From contig OX578135.1 of the NCBI GenBank assembly GCA_951213105.1, positions 158,357,750 to 158,421,749 on the forward strand: DNA of 64,000 bases, written 5' to 3'. Below are positions 11,655 to 60,899 of the stretch, piece after piece. A program made the translations under genes and the position numbers. The notes beneath the pieces are model-generated. The model saw only the letters and a program-made list of their open reading frames with translations. It had not been told where the DNA came from and ran no database searches. The DNA is from Amaurobius ferox (lineage: Eukaryota; Arthropoda; Arachnida; Araneae; Amaurobiidae). Positions within the stretch are counted from its first letter, which is position 1. The number at the start of each line of letters is the position of its first letter.

Positions 11655-13270
11655 TTTTCATAGTACTCTCCGTAGTTTTGATGTCGTTTCCCTTTTCCCT
11701 AGTATCCCCGTTAACATTGCTATTGATATTATTGCCAAAAAACTTCATAGTCACCAATGTAAAATCCCCACTATCGACGCAATCACTTCTGCTTTGAATA
11801 TTATTGCGGAAACAAATTACTTTACTTTCCGTGACGCTATTTTCTTACAAACTTCTGGCGCCCCTATGGGTAGCCCTTTACCTGGTATTTTGGCCGAGGC
11901 CGTTTTGCAGGAGCTCGAGAATGAGATTTTGCCTTCTTTAGCAATTAAACCTATTCTTTGGTGCCGTTACATGAATGATGTTTTTATTATCTGGGATCGT
12001 GATTTAAATTATCTCCTTCACCTTTTGGATAAAGTTAATGATTACTACCCTTCGATTAATTTTACTGTTGAGCATGAATCTAACTGTTCCTTGCCTTTCC
12101 TTGATGTTGTGGTCACCCGTTCTGATTTTGGTTTTCATACTTCCGTTTTCCGTAAATCCACTTTTACTAACTCCTGTATCCCCGCTAATTCTTTCCATCC
12201 TGTATCCCCGCTAATTCTTTTCATCCTGTATCCTCTAAAAAAGCTTCTTTTAACGCGTATTTTAGTTTGCTCTTCTATCCTCGCTTTAACTGATGAAATT
12301 AAATTTATTTTTAAACTTGGCCATGAGGCTGCTTATTCTTTTGAATTTATTCATAAGATCTTCGCCCACGTTCGTCTTAAATTCACTCAAGCTGATACCA
12401 AACTTGTTGCTATTAAAGATCGTTTAGTCCATAAATCTAGTGTTCCTTACCATCCTAGGATTTTCCGTCCTTTTATTAATTTCTGCCATGAATTTGGTTT
12501 CAAACCCGCTCACTTTGAAATTACCACTTTATTTAATCATATTCGATCCGATAAACTTGGAAATTTTGATGACTTTAAAAGCTTTGCTGGGGTGTATGTC
12601 GTTCCCCTGTTATCCCCTGCTGGTGACTATACATTTTACATTTTAGTACAAAACGTACTGTTGGTATCCGTTTAGCAGAACATGCTCGCGATGTCAAATC
12701 TGGTAAACATTCTACGGCTCTTGCTCAATATATGGCTAATGATAAATTTCTTCCCGTTTTTGAAAAAACTTTCCTTTTGGTTCGTTGTAACAATCCACGT
12801 AGTATTCTTCTTTATGAATCCCTGTTTATTTATATTTACCGTGAATCAATTTGTAATTTTGATCCTGTTCAAATTTTAAGTTGTGCTTGGCGACTGATTC
12901 TCGACTCTATGCAATTCAAATCTCTTAAAAGTTATTTGTGACGTCATTCTCAGGAATATCATGCTTGACGTTTTTCTAAAATTTGTATTAGTTCTTTTCT
13001 TGTAATATTTTTAAATTCGTAAGCGTTTAAACTAATTTTGTAATTTCAGTGCATATTTCTTGTATTATTTTAGTAAGTTCATTTACCATTTATATTTTAT
13101 GCAAATTTGTTTTAAAATGGTCTCTCTATATATAAACATTCCATGCTTTTACCACTCATGTAGCCACTGATGAAGGGCGTATATGCGTTCGAAAGCGCTC
13201 TGGCAGTTTTTAACAATATTTTGTACGTCTTTTAGGATGTTAAATAAAAGACCTTCCGTTTTTTAAAAAA
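11655..13270 (+). mobile_element. Penelope-type retroelement, RT plus C-terminal GIY-YIG, degenerate
   Basis: From about 11670 the frame reads SFDVVSLFPSIPV (RT motif A). It continues with SGAPMGSPLPGILAEAVLQE (motif B) and WCRYMNDVFIIW (motif C, normally YxDD; here YMND, an active-site loss), then FLDVVVTR and TNSCIPANSFHP. A 26-28 bp tandem duplication near 12173-12229 shifts the following residues. IKFIFKLGHEAAYSFEFIHK is the usual Penelope thumb region. GVYVVP at about 12590, then after a frame change KRTVGIRLAEHARDVKSGKH (near 12650) and ALAQYM, make the GIY-YIG endonuclease, ending about 12940. The 3' tail to 13270 carries a hammerhead-like motif. The 5' half of the element is missing. 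Confidence 0.82.
13163..13204 (+). ncRNA. Hammerhead-ribozyme-like motif in Penelope tail
   Basis: CTGATGA at 13167-13173 and GAAA at 13191-13194 match the hammerhead core. The 17 nt between can form a 6-bp stem II (GGGCGT with GCGTTC, including G-U pairs) with a short loop. GCCA just before the core pairs with TGGC at 13201-13204 as stem I. Stem III would be tiny (GCGCTC), as known for PLE hammerheads that work as dimers. PLEs are known to carry such motifs; activity here is inferred. Confidence 0.5.
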
Positions 13271-13279
13271 ACGTTTTGT

Positions 13280-14079
13280 CCTTGGTTTTATCTATTGTAT
13301 GCAGACGTGATGCCAATCTTGATTATAAAGCAAAATGTTTATTATAGAAAAACTAAATCGTCTTCGTTAAAATCAGCATACAATACAAAAATAATTGTAT
13401 CGACCGGTTTCGAATTAAAAAAAAGAGTCTTCTGTGTTAGGATACACAAGAATGACAACCTTTACTTGTGGCAGAAAAATAGGCTACTGATGCAAACATA
13501 GAAAACGTGACTGCAGCAGGGAAAGGGTGTTGCTAACGGCGAGAGAAGGAAAAGGAGGTAAAAAGACCCAGGAGGAAGGAACAAGAAGTGGAACATAACG
13601 AATGAACGGTAAAAAAAACAGAAGGAAAATGAACGTCCAATAAAGAATTAAAATCACTTGTTTTGTTCAGTTGTTAATAAAATCCCATTCAATAACAAAA
13701 AACAGGAAAAGAATGAAAATTACCGAAATAACAAGCAAACGAAATGTAAAATTAAACCAGAAATTTCGAAACAGAAAAGATGAACGAACAATTATCATTA
13801 ATAAAGGAATTTGACAGAGACAAAATTGAAAGCTCATAAATATATACATTTACTTTTTCTCAAATGATACAAATAGTCGGGAAATGTATGAGGGAGATCA
13901 GTAATCCAGATATACTCATAACATATTTGTAGTGATCTGTGCCAAATCCAGGGCTGCACGTACAAATTGTAGTCCCCTTTAAAACATTTATCACGGACAC
14001 CCCTCCATATTTCATATTCCTCTCTTTTTTAATTTTCCATGTCTTCTCCATCCCCAGAAGAAATATTGCCGATACGATC

Positions 14080-14110
<31 letters not shown>

Positions 14111-14843
14111 ACACGCACTAAAGTGGTGTCCGCCTTTTCCCTATGGACAGTCCTGCCTAATCCTCTACGAAAGTCCTGCTATTTCTAATGCGTGATTTTT
14201 ACAGCATGGCCTTACAAAAGAAAATTCTTTATGGGAAATAAGCCGATCATGCAGTTACAATTGATGTGACAAAAACAATGACGTTCAATCAGGAGAAAAT
14301 AGGCTGATTAATGTAATTACGTAACAAATAGAAATAGTTATCAGGGATGCAAAATTGTCTCTCTTTATCTTAAGATTCAGCTATGTTTTAAGTGGAACTC
14401 CCTTTTTTGCTTTCGTCACGATTGGGGAAGAAATATACGTATATTCCATCTGTTATTCAATGTCAGGAAAAACCCTCGAAATTACTTCCGTTTGATAAGC
14501 TGCAATATGTATCCTGTCGATGGATTTATTTATTTATTATATAAAGATGTTATTATGAAGGATCATTATTTCGGAGATTAACTTCAATTAGGTATGTTTT
14601 TGTTTATTGTCATGTCTTATAATCACTTTTTTTTTCAATGGATTTTTTGATTCTAAGCAACCCAAATAAAAATTAATCTTTTTCCTCGTTTAATGCGAAA
14701 AATTATCAAAACCCTTATTCCATCGGAAAATTTTCTTCTTTGACGGAGATTTAACTTTTTAATTATTCAATTTTTATTCCTTGTGGTTGTCAAAAAATAC
14801 CATCTGCTGCGGAAGCACATAGTCCGCAATAATGCAGTGTATA
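13280..14843. other. No gene recognised; contains C-run/CA microsatellite
   Basis: Low-complexity A/G-rich stretch at 13520-13660. A poly-C run followed by (CA)n lies at 14081-14115. Remaining reading frames are short and featureless. Confidence 0.5.
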
Positions 14844-15686
14844 CAGGATATCCCAAAAAGATTGAAACGCGCTTTAATTCTTTACCTGTTGGAGATAAGT
14901 GGACAATGTAAATTGCAAAAATGTTCAAAGTAAGGTAGGAAATAAGACTACGTTAATGAACTAGTCCTCCCATTCATTTTAAAAAAGTTACACTTTTTAA
15001 ATTTTTATACGACCCCCTTAGACAAATTTGGTCAATTAGAAAATTTTTATTTTTAATGCAACAAGATCAGTAAAAGAAACGTTTATCTGTATCTTTAAAA
15101 TGAGCTAAATTAAGATAAAGGAAAAAATCTGACTTATGCCACTTTTCCATACCATGTTAAAGGCTGTTTCATAAGTGAAAATAGGGGTCATAAACAAATT
15201 GACGATGGAAATTGGTTAGATAAAAAAAGTACTTAAAAGTACTTAGTTATTGAAAGTACTTAAGAATCCGTGATTGCATCGTGAGCCTACGCGGAATTCG
15301 TAAAAATGTCTCCTATGTATTATCATCCAGTTTTATCTTTTTTGAGATATGTCACAAATTTACATTTCTAATGTGATATAGGGTCCCCATTCACAATGCT
15401 CAATTTTCAATTAAATATAACTCGCTCAATTTTAAAGATACAGGTATGCGGTTCTTTTTTATGATCTTATTGCATTAAAAATAAAAATTTTCTGATTAAC
15501 CGAATGTGTCTAAGGGGGTCGTATAAAAATTTAAAAATGTAACTTTTTGAAAATGAATGGGATGACTATTTCATTAACGTAGTCTTATTTCCTACCTTAC
15601 TTTCAACATTTTTGCAATGTACATTGCCCACTTATCTCCAACAGGTAAAGAATTAAAGCGCGTTTCAGCCTTTTTGGGACACTCTG
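14844..15686. mobile_element. Mariner-type non-autonomous element, copy 2
   Basis: 843 bp between TA dinucleotides. Ends are CAGGATATCCCAAAAAGATT and its inverse GCCTTTTTGGGACACTCTG. Both subterminal arms match those of 8682-10825. The centre lacks repeat E, which shows the element before that insertion. No transposase. Confidence 0.85.
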
Positions 15687-16912
15687 TATAGCTGCATTGA
15701 AAATATTGGTATTATATTGTCAATAGCTGTAGCTGTAAATTTAAATATTTACAAATTAATCCATTTCTGTGTTCTGGGTCAGCAAAAGTGTGAGCTTCTT
15801 TATGATTTGATAATCAATAGGATAACTGTTTTTCAGAGCTACAGCGTGAGCCCATCGAGGTAGTATATATTGAGAGAGCTTAAGAGTTGCAATCATCGTC
15901 AAAGATAAAGGCAGGTGTTGTACGGACGAATTTCCGGAGAATGCATTTTCTCCCGACTGTGACCCTATACATTTCAATGGCGATTTCTAACCGAAAGCGT
16001 ACTTGAGAAATATAAATGATAAAATAATGGTCACGTACTGTTGTGCTTACGGCTGCAAGGAAAAGCACGTAAAAGGAGGATTTTACTCTTTTCATAGATA
16101 AGTTTTTTTTTTTTTCATTATATATCTTACAAATATAGTTAAAAAGTAATTTTGCTAGATTTTAGCGTGGTGCATTTCATTTGGTTATTAATTTCATTGC
16201 TTTTAGTGCTGTATTATTAGAAGTTTTGCCTTATTTTTGGTGTTTATGAAATTGCAGAAGACTTATAATATCATTCTAACATTTTAAAAAACATTTGGAG
16301 TACTTTGCTGATAGTTATAGAGTTATTTTCTGTATCCTCGTATGTTTTCCCTTCGAGATAGAACTTGGCGACGGTTGGCGACTTGCAAGATTGGGTGGCT
16401 AGGGAAGAAAAATCAGAGTTTAGATAATGAGCGTAAAGACGTGTCGTAGGATAAAATTTTACGTTCATAATAAAATATAATAATAGTTTACATTCATTGA
16501 AAATGTCAGCTAGATTTTACATCATAACTTTTCGGTGCATTTTATATAAAGATAGATGATATATGAGCATGATCTCATTTCTAGTTCAGAGTAAATTGTA
16601 CTTAATAAGTTTTACTAGTTAGCATGGACGTCCATAGGGGAAGACAAGGGGGCACTTCAAAATCACAAAGGCGGACATCAAACTAGTCGATGTTGTTAAT
16701 CTTTTCCTTGAATCCCTCCGGATAAATTCTATAGGTGCCGATGCTGGTTAGAATTAATTTCATATAAACATCTCGATTAAAAAGATATATTTATACAGCG
16801 TGGACTGCTCCAGTAATGCGCTCTAGTAATGACTGTCGACTCACTGAAATAAGCATACACAATTCCATGAAAATTGCTTGATTCTTCCCTACACTCAAAA
16901 ACAGCCGTTTTT
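15687..16912. other. No gene recognised
   Basis: Overlapping short reading frames on the minus strand (about 65-73 codons near 15756-16095 and 16271-16468) show no domain. GGACGTCCATAGGGG near 16625 resembles the start of some hAT-type repeats, but no partner end was found. Confidence 0.4.
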
Positions 16913-16920
16913 CTCTAGTG

Positions 16921-17686
16921 CAGTGATTCTCGACCACAATTCCTTCGGGACCCTAAGACTTCAAGGGACCCTAGGGTTCCACGTGCTCATGCCAGGGGTT
17001 CCGCGAAAATTTGCAAAAGCTTGCGAAAAAAAAAGAGTAATTAAGTAAAACGATTAAAAATATAAAGTTTTTAACACGATTTATTAATACAACATTGAGG
17101 CATTTCAAAACTTTAACTTGATTAAATTTTTGCACGATAGTTAAAATGTAAGCAGCGAGAGCTTTACTTGGGATGATAAATTTTGTTGAAGCCGGCAGTT
17201 AGCAGTAATAAATATTACTAGCACTCCAGTCAACTACTCATAAAGTTTTTTCACATGGAAATGTTGAGAAAAGCCTAACAATAATTGAAAAAGGCCGAAC
17301 CAGTTAAAATTGAATTTCTGAATCACATGAAAATGTGAACGTATCATAAAATAATAAAATGTAACATTTTCTTGTTAACAGTTTTATGACAAACAATTAT
17401 ATTAATAAAAAATCATTAAAATATATATACACAACGTTTGTTTGTAACTAGTAAGCCAGATGTAAAGCAAAATCATTTTTTTTATTAACAGTAATTTATA
17501 AATAGAAATAGGCAATAAATACTCTCGTAATTTTTCATTCAAATATATGAGTTAGTTATTTTTTGTGAACTCTGCTGATTTACACGTCTATTTTGGAATT
17601 TGTCAAACAGAGATAGACGCTACATCTGTCGCACCGCTATAGATTTTACGAAATATTTCAAGGATTCCTCAAAACAAAAAATGCTG
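16921..17686. mobile_element. hAT-type non-autonomous element with 8-bp target duplication
   Basis: The left terminus CAGTGATTCTCGACC and right terminus (inverse CAGCATTTTTTG) are flanked by CTCTAGTG (16913-16920) and TTCTAGTG (17687-17694), an 8-bp target-site duplication with one mismatch. The subterminal GGGACCC/GGGGTTCC blocks are usual in hAT elements. 766 bp, no transposase. Confidence 0.65.
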
Positions 17687-17819
17687 TTCTAGTGAGTTTA
17701 AACCTAAAAGAAGGCTTCTCTCTGTAACCCTAATGAAAAAGGCTTTATCTTCTTGTAAACCTAATAAAGAAATAATTTTCTGCTTTCGAAACCAGTTGAC
17801 GTCCCTTTATTTGTGCTTT

Positions 17820-17948
17820 CTGCGTCCATGGACGCCAATTTCTGCAAAGGGGGATCGAACTGTTTGGGATAGGGTAAGTCAATTACCTGTCTTTTTGAGA
17901 GGTTCTTCGTTAGGGGTGGACGCTGTCCCATCCGTAAGCAAAAAGTTA
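17820..17948 (+). repeat. Foldback repeat C, half copy
   Basis: Matches one arm of the palindromic repeats at 25547-25830 and 32182-32425: GGGGGATCGAACTGTTTGGG, then CCTGTCTTTTTGAGAGGTTC, then ACGCTGTCCCATCCGTAAGC. Only one arm is present, so it cannot fold back on itself. Confidence 0.65.
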
Positions 17949-18164
17949 ATTCATTATTGTGAAATTAGCCGCTATACAATTTTTTTGTTCGTGAAATCAT
18001 TAGCCCGCCCCCCAAGGGGTACGATATCATTCGATATCAAGTATGATATCACTCGAGAGATTTTTTCACCTCAATTTTTTCACCTTCAAAGTGAAGGGCA
18101 ACATGTTATAATTGTAATCATTTGGACCCCTGATACCGATTTTTCAAAAAATTTCTTGTAAAAT

Positions 18165-18193
18165 TCGAAAAAAAAAAAAAAAAAAAAAAAAAA
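18165..18193. repeat. Poly-A tract
   Basis: About 28 consecutive A residues following a 90-bp AT-rich stretch. It could be the tail of a + strand retrotransposed sequence, but no body was recognised upstream. Confidence 0.6.
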
Positions 18194-18764
18194 CAAGGTA
18201 CTAAAATTGGATTCTGGTATGCGAAAGTCGAATTAAGCCACACTTCAGTTAATCTTATTTACATTTTCAGATGTCTTTTGCTTCTCTTATTCCACCGTAA
18301 TTACGTATTATTCCATTAAAAATTCATACGTGATGATAGAGCAAGTCTCCAACAGACCGTACTTGTTTTCTAACATTAGAGCAGTAAAGCGAACAAGGCC
18401 GAAAAATAGCACGTCATTCATATCTGATATTTACCATGCGCATAATGTTATGCTAACACTCCTATATTTTTACTTTCTCATAGAGGCAGTATTGTTTCTA
18501 CACATATTTCTTTTGTATGTTAGACTTTGTTTGAAAAACCAGGTTTAAGACCTCCTTGCACACATTCATAAACTCAACGATAACTCAAAGCCGAATGCAC
18601 GTACTGCTATGAAAATTTATGTGTGGGGATAAGTAAAAACTCAATTGCCTGACCATAAAAAAATTAAATAAAAATAAGTTAAAACAAATTAGATGTTGTA
18701 GCAATTTGTATGATAACAATACGAATTTTTTAATATTTTTATAACATTATTCCTTTTTCTATAT

Positions 18765-18985
18765 AAATGTAGTACAATTATACGGGTGTGATGAGGTTGA
18801 AAATTCAAATTCGAGTTTTCGATGTCAGAGCACGTTCTAAAACATCCCTGAATATAAATTTGTGCGTACGTGTAAGTATGTGTGTATATATACGTACGTG
18901 CATATATGTGTATATCCGTGAATCTGAGGAACAGAATTGACGGTTTCGAACGTATCTTTTGATTATATCCATCTATTATATTCAC
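18765..18985 (-). mobile_element. Family A fragment, diverged (A9)
   Basis: Retains the block reading GTTGAAAATTCAAATTCGAG, a GT/TA-rich microsatellite (18865-18915) and GTGAATCTGAGGA. These match the 3' third of family A in reverse. The rest is missing. Confidence 0.5.
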
Positions 18986-19616
18986 CGTACTTCGAAAACT
19001 AAGAACTTATTCAAAATCCAATTATATGCATTTGTAGGGGTTTCCTAGAGCTACAAAATCTTGCTTATTGAGCTAGCTTTGTGAGAAACCTAGAAGAATT
19101 TCAGGAAACAGAATACAGTTTTAGGTATGTTTGGCTCTTGTGCAGTTATAGACCTCCGAGTAGAAACATTCCAGCTAAAACATTCAAAAACAAAGCCATT
19201 AAGATTTTCGTCACCACCAGGGATCTGCTCGGGGAGGCAAAATAAAGGCATTAGACCTGTCATCAAACGCGAGGGGATCTAAGATTCCAAGAATGGAGCT
19301 CGACTGAGGTCTATGCGTCATTAAATTCTGAGACAAAATTCGAAGGAATAGGCTACGGTGGACTGAGGATCAGGGTGGCCTATAGGGAGTTATATATGAA
19401 AGTAGTACTCCACTCCAGAGAGGGATACCACACGAGACACCCGTCAGAGAAGTCGCATTGAGAGAAGACGATGATAAGGATCACTCTCGCCATTCCAGAG
19501 ATGTGGGAGATTGTATAATAATGGCGGAGAATAAAGATTTCGCATGATTCCTTTAGCGCACTCACTGATTCGACAAACACGCACTTCCGAAAAGCAAGAG
19601 ATGAAGTTCATCCAGA

Positions 19617-19980
19617 ACCAACCCTCACAGCAAGGATCGTCACATGTGTGACAGTGACGTTGTAGTCACGTGACACCTGGGTCACAATGTGACATCATAT
19701 GTGTGACTTCTAAGCGACGTTACGTATTAGTAACTTTGTAACTTCATTGTGACTATATTTTGTGACGTTTCCACAATTTAATTAACCCGTAACAATGGGA
19801 CGACATTACAATGGCAATTACAATGTGACGTCACAAACAAGTTAATATGCGACGCCACAAATGACCATGAAAATGACCAAAATGACTTTGCTGTGACCTC
19901 AATATGACATTGCTGGGACGTATTGCGACGTCCTGTGACGTCCCAAAGTCACAGTGTGACGTAAATCTTACGCCACTGTG
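19617..19980. repeat. Cluster of GTGACG/TGACGTCA-like motifs
   Basis: Over about 360 bp, GTGAC, GACGT and GTCAC units recur in both orientations every 10-25 bp, including ATGTGACGTCACA near 19826 and TGTGACGTCCCAAAGTCACA near 19935. It is not a clean tandem repeat. It may be a decayed transposon with many inverted subrepeats, or a motif cluster of other origin. CRE-like octamers arise from the same units. Confidence 0.55.
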
Positions 19981-19984
19981 AAAA

Positions 19985-21584
<1,600 letters not shown>

Positions 21585-21926
21585 CTATTATAAACGTTTT
21601 GAAAAAAGGAAGGGGGGAAAAACCATATGAATTGCATAAAAATGGCTGAGAGGGATAGCGACCTCTCATTCCCGTTTTAAGTACTTTTACGTCTAGACAA
21701 CGCCCACGGATACCAATGCAATTCAATGACAGATCCCCGTAGCATGTGCAAAAATGAAAGCTCCAGAATGCAGAAACGGAGGCCCCAGAATGAAGACAGA
21801 ATGTAGACAGAAATGGAACGACGAATACTCACTGCCAACGATACTACCGACTAAATCGTAACGCCCGTTTCGCCACATGAAGTATGTTCCCATACGCATG
21901 CGTACCTCGATAATTCAAATATGATG

Positions 21927-22850
21927 TCATATTCTCAAGTCATTACTGAATGAATAATCCTCTTCTTTAAAGAAAGAATTGTAAATATCTTTAAGGAAAT
22001 TCCGTGGGTAATGAATTTTAAGTGCATCCTGTAAAATGAGTTTGTTACAAGTGAGACAATCCTTTTTGAATGTATTATTATTACGATTTCTCCTCAGATG
22101 TCCTGTTATGATGTTACGGAAAATATTCCTATTCAAATTCGACTTCCATCCAATTATTTGGTTAATCTTCATATCATAATTATTACGTTTATTGTACATA
22201 ACTGTATGAATTCCATTTTTATGCTTGTATCTTATGGTTATGTCTAGGAAATTTACTTCGTTTTCGACATTATTAGGGTTCTTAATAAGATCCAATTCCG
22301 GAGGATAAAAGTCAAATTCAAATTCTGGAGTATTTGAGTAATGACCCAAAATCACATCGTCCACATATCTGTAATATGGCATCTCATATAATACATGATT
22401 ATTCCTTTTAAAATATGTTAAATATATGTCAGCCAGGACTGATGAACAGCCCCCGCCCATAGGAATACCTTTAATTTGTTGATAAAATACACCTCCGCTA
22501 CATAATATGTTCTCAAACAATACGAGCTGAATTAAATCCATATACCTTCGCAAAGTGATTACTTTTTTAAGATTGTATTCTGTATGCACCAATAAAAGTA
22601 TAGCATGTAATTTTTTAAGATCAATGTTGTTGAAAAGGTCCCGGAAGTCATAGCTGGTGAACTGTATATCTTTATTGCAATATTTCAATCGTTTAATGAC
22701 TTCAGAGCTGTTTTTTATGATAATTGGATTTTGTACTAATAAAGCTTTATATGCAGGTTTAAGTATATTCATAAGTTTTTTGTTAGTCAATGTAATATAT
22801 GCATTACATCCTACATGTAACTGTAGTCTCAATCTTAAAAAAGTAATCAC
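21927..22850 (-). CDS. PLE reverse transcriptase fragment (minus copy)
   Basis: An open frame of about 300 residues with RT motif A (YDFRDLFNNIDLKKL), motif B (KGIPMGGGCSSVLADIYLTY), motif C (YYRYVDDVILGH), then NEVNFLDITIRY and FRNIITGHLRRN. Both catalytic Asp of YVDD are present, as is a motif A Asp. The GIPMGGGC form matches the other Naiad-like fragments here, not the GAPMGSPL type at 11.7 kb. N-terminal RT motifs, linker and endonuclease are absent because the copy ends at the palindrome centre. Neither arm is autonomous. Confidence 0.85.
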   Translation of the reverse strand: MITFLRLRLQLHVGCNAYITLTNKKLMNILKPAYKALLVQNPIIIKNSSEVIKRLKYCNKDIQFTSYDFRDLFNNIDLKKLHAILLLVHTEYNLKKVITLRRYMDLIQLVLFENILCSGGVFYQQIKGIPMGGGCSSVLADIYLTYFKRNNHVLYEMPYYRYVDDVILGHYSNTPEFEFDFYPPELDLIKNPNNVENEVNFLDITIRYKHKNGIHTVMYNKRNNYDMKINQIIGWKSNLNRNIFRNIITGHLRRNRNNNTFKKDCLTCNKLILQDALKIHYPRNFLKDIYNSFFKEEDYSFSNDLRI

Positions 22851-23478
22851 TTTGCGAAGGTATATGGATTTAATTCAGCTCGTATTGTTTGAGAACATTT
22901 TATGTAACGGAGGAGTATTTTATCAACAAATTAAAGGTATTCCTATGGGCGGGGGCTGTTCATCAGTCCTGGCTGACATATATTTAACATATTTTGAAAG
23001 GAATAATCATGTATTATATGAGATGCCATATTACAGATATGTGGACGATGTGATTTTGGGTCATTACTCAAATACTCCAGAATTTGAATTTGACTTTTAT
23101 CCTCCGGAATTGGATCTTATTAAGAACCCTAATAATGTCGAAAACGAAGTAAATTTCCTAGACATAACCATAAGATACAAGCATAAAAATGGAATTCATA
23201 CAGTTATGTACAATAAACGTAATAATTATGATATGAAGATTAACCAAATAATTGGATGGAAGTCGAATTTGAATAGGAATATTTTCCGTAACATCATAAC
23301 AGGACATCTGAGGAGAAATCGTAATAATAATACATTCAAAAAGGATTGTCTCACTTGTAACAAACTCATTTTACAGGATGCACTTAAAATTCATTACCCA
23401 CGGAATTTCCTTAAAGATATTTACAATTCTTTCTTTAAAGAAGAGGATTATTCATTCAGTAATGACTTGAGAATATGA
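22846..23478 (+). CDS. PLE reverse transcriptase fragment (plus copy)
   Basis: Same protein as the minus copy from KKVITLRRYMDL onward, including GIPMGGGCSSVLADIYL, YVDDV and NFLDI, ending NDLRI and TGA at 23476-23478. One visible difference is FERNN where the minus copy has FKRNN. Motif A is missing, so this copy is inactive alone. Sequence upstream of 22830 in the same frame is antisense of the other copy, not true protein. Confidence 0.85.
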   Translation: MTLRRYMDLIQLVLFENILCNGGVFYQQIKGIPMGGGCSSVLADIYLTYFERNNHVLYEMPYYRYVDDVILGHYSNTPEFEFDFYPPELDLIKNPNNVENEVNFLDITIRYKHKNGIHTVMYNKRNNYDMKINQIIGWKSNLNRNIFRNIITGHLRRNRNNNTFKKDCLTCNKLILQDALKIHYPRNFLKDIYNSFFKEEDYSFSNDLRI

Positions 23479-23909
23479 CATCATATTTGAATTATCGAGG
23501 TACGCATGCGTATGGGAACATACTTCATGTGGCGAAACGGGCGTTACGATTTAGTCGGTAGTATCGTTGGCAGTGAGTATTCGTCGTTCCATTTCTGTCT
23601 ACATTCTGTCTTCATTCTGGGGCCTCCGTTTCTGCATTCTGGAGCTTTCATTTTTGCACATGCTACGGGGATCTGTCATTGAATTGCATTGGTATCCGTG
23701 GGCGTTGTCTAGACGTAAAAGTACTTAAAACGGGAATGAGAGGTCGCTATCCCTCTCAGCCATTTTTATGCAATTCATATGGTTTTCCCCCCTTTCCTTT
23801 TTTCAAAACGTTTATAATAGTTATATCCTGCATCAGTATATAGAGCTGCATTGCGCCTTTTTCTGAGTGGTATAATAATCCTTATGTTCGTATCCTTCAT
23901 TTTTGTATG

Positions 23910-24026
<117 letters not shown>

Positions 24027-24037
24027 ATATATATGTA

Positions 24038-24915
24038 CAGGGTGTCCAGAAAGTTCCGGAACGTCGCAATATCTCGAGAAATACACTTCGGATCAAAAAA
24101 TAAAAAAACACGTATTCAATATTTTTAGAAAAGCTATCCAATGATACCAAAATTGACCCCTTTCCCCCTCCTGGAGGGAGGGGGTGGGGCAACTTTGAAA
24201 TTTTCAATAGGAAACCCCATTTTTTTTTATTGCAGATTTGGATTCTCCAGAAAAAATTACATACATTTGGCCCACGATTTTTGATTTTTGCTCTCACAAA
24301 CGGCGCTATAATCGAAAAAAAGGAAGTGGGACACTAACGTTTAAAAGTTACAGAAAAAAGCACCCTGATCATGAGAGGCAAGGGGACTCAAGTTAATCAA
24401 GCACCTCGAAGGGAACAGAAAACTACTACTTCCACATCGTTGTTCCTGAGCAGTGCTAAAAGTTATTTTGAACAGTTTTCTAAACTAAAGTCAACAGTTG
24501 TCGCTGAAGCGAACAGTTATCGGGGGGAGGGGGTCAATTTTAGCATGATTGGATAGTGTTTTGAAAATATTGAACACGTAATATTTTATTTTTCTATCCG
24601 AAGTGTATTTCACGAGACATTCCCATTTTTATTTTTCCAAATATTGCACCTGCTATAACAGGTGCAATATTTCTGTCGGCGATTTCCCCAAACGTTTGCA
24701 GAATTTGACATTCGCACGTTGTTCTTCAAACGCCATTTCCTTTTTCGACGAACGCGAACGATTACAGTTCACTGACACGCATTGTCTGGGAAAATACATG
24801 CTTCTTCTTTTTCACATCTCGCGTCACGTGCCTCTAAGCCACGGTAAAATAGTTCCCCTCTCCTCCAATCAGGGCTGGAGATATCAGCACAGTATCCGAA
24901 CTTTTTTATCCTACC
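24038..24915. mobile_element. Mariner-like inverted-repeat element, composite
   Basis: Starts CAGGGTGTCCAGAAAGTTCC after a TA. The block at about 24055-24165 recurs inverted at about 24520-24640 (AATACACTTCGGAT, GAACACGTAATATT, and CAAAATTGACCCCTTTCCCC inverted). After 24641 follows a different segment with a GCACCTG..CAGGTGC hairpin, ending TACCTTGTA before a TA tract. The true right end may have been replaced by that segment. No transposase. Confidence 0.55.
24646..24690. repeat. Hairpin module shared with foldback repeat at 32.27 kb
   Basis: GCACCTG..CAGGTGC followed by AATATTTCTGTCGGCGATTT is nearly identical to 32266-32306, although the surrounding sequences differ. It appears as a movable roughly 42-bp unit. 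Confidence 0.6.
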
Positions 24916-25336
24916 TTGTATATATATATATATATATATATACACAGAAAGAGAAGCTTCCATTTTTCGTAACTCTCAGCTAGAGATACCCCCCAAACCA
25001 TAGATTCACATAAAAAGAAAATGTTACGACATGCCCGTAGTGATTAAATAAGTCATGAACTGGAAATTGGATTCCTGATCACTGTTTTTCCCCTATACGC
25101 ACACACTACAGGAAAAATGAAAACACCGACGTTAAAAACCCGCTGTCACGGGAAGGCAATGAAGCAAATGAACTGTCGGCGTGCACTTGACGAAAGCACG
25201 CTTTTCATTCATAATCTTTTGACAAAGAGGATATTATGTAAGGACTGATCTTTAACAATGTTCAGGTTGCTCGAGACCTTCAAACATGTTGGAGTGAGAA
25301 CTAAATCCTTGTCTTTTACAGGTCAGGTACGAAAGG

Positions 25337-60878
<35,542 letters not shown>

Positions 60879-60879
60879 A

Positions 60880-60899
60880 AATAAATTTACCAAAATAAA
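60880..60899 (+). promoter_or_regulatory. Polyadenylation signals of the PGRP gene
   Basis: AATAAA occurs at 60880-60885, immediately after the stop, and again at 60894-60899. The second, 16 nt past the stop codon, is the likelier functional signal. That would make the 3' UTR very short. The cleavage site cannot be placed from sequence. Confidence 0.55.

Noticed and set aside
15756..16095. Two overlapping minus-strand frames of about 70 codons as a host gene
   Set aside because: No domain, signal peptide, splice context or shared repeat; lengths are expected by chance.
16624..16680. hAT terminus near GGACGTCCATAGGGG
   Set aside because: No partner end or target duplication could be found.
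17733..18161. 142-codon plus-strand frame
   Set aside because: Much of it is a foldback repeat C arm, which also occurs in other frames at 25.5 and 32.2 kb.
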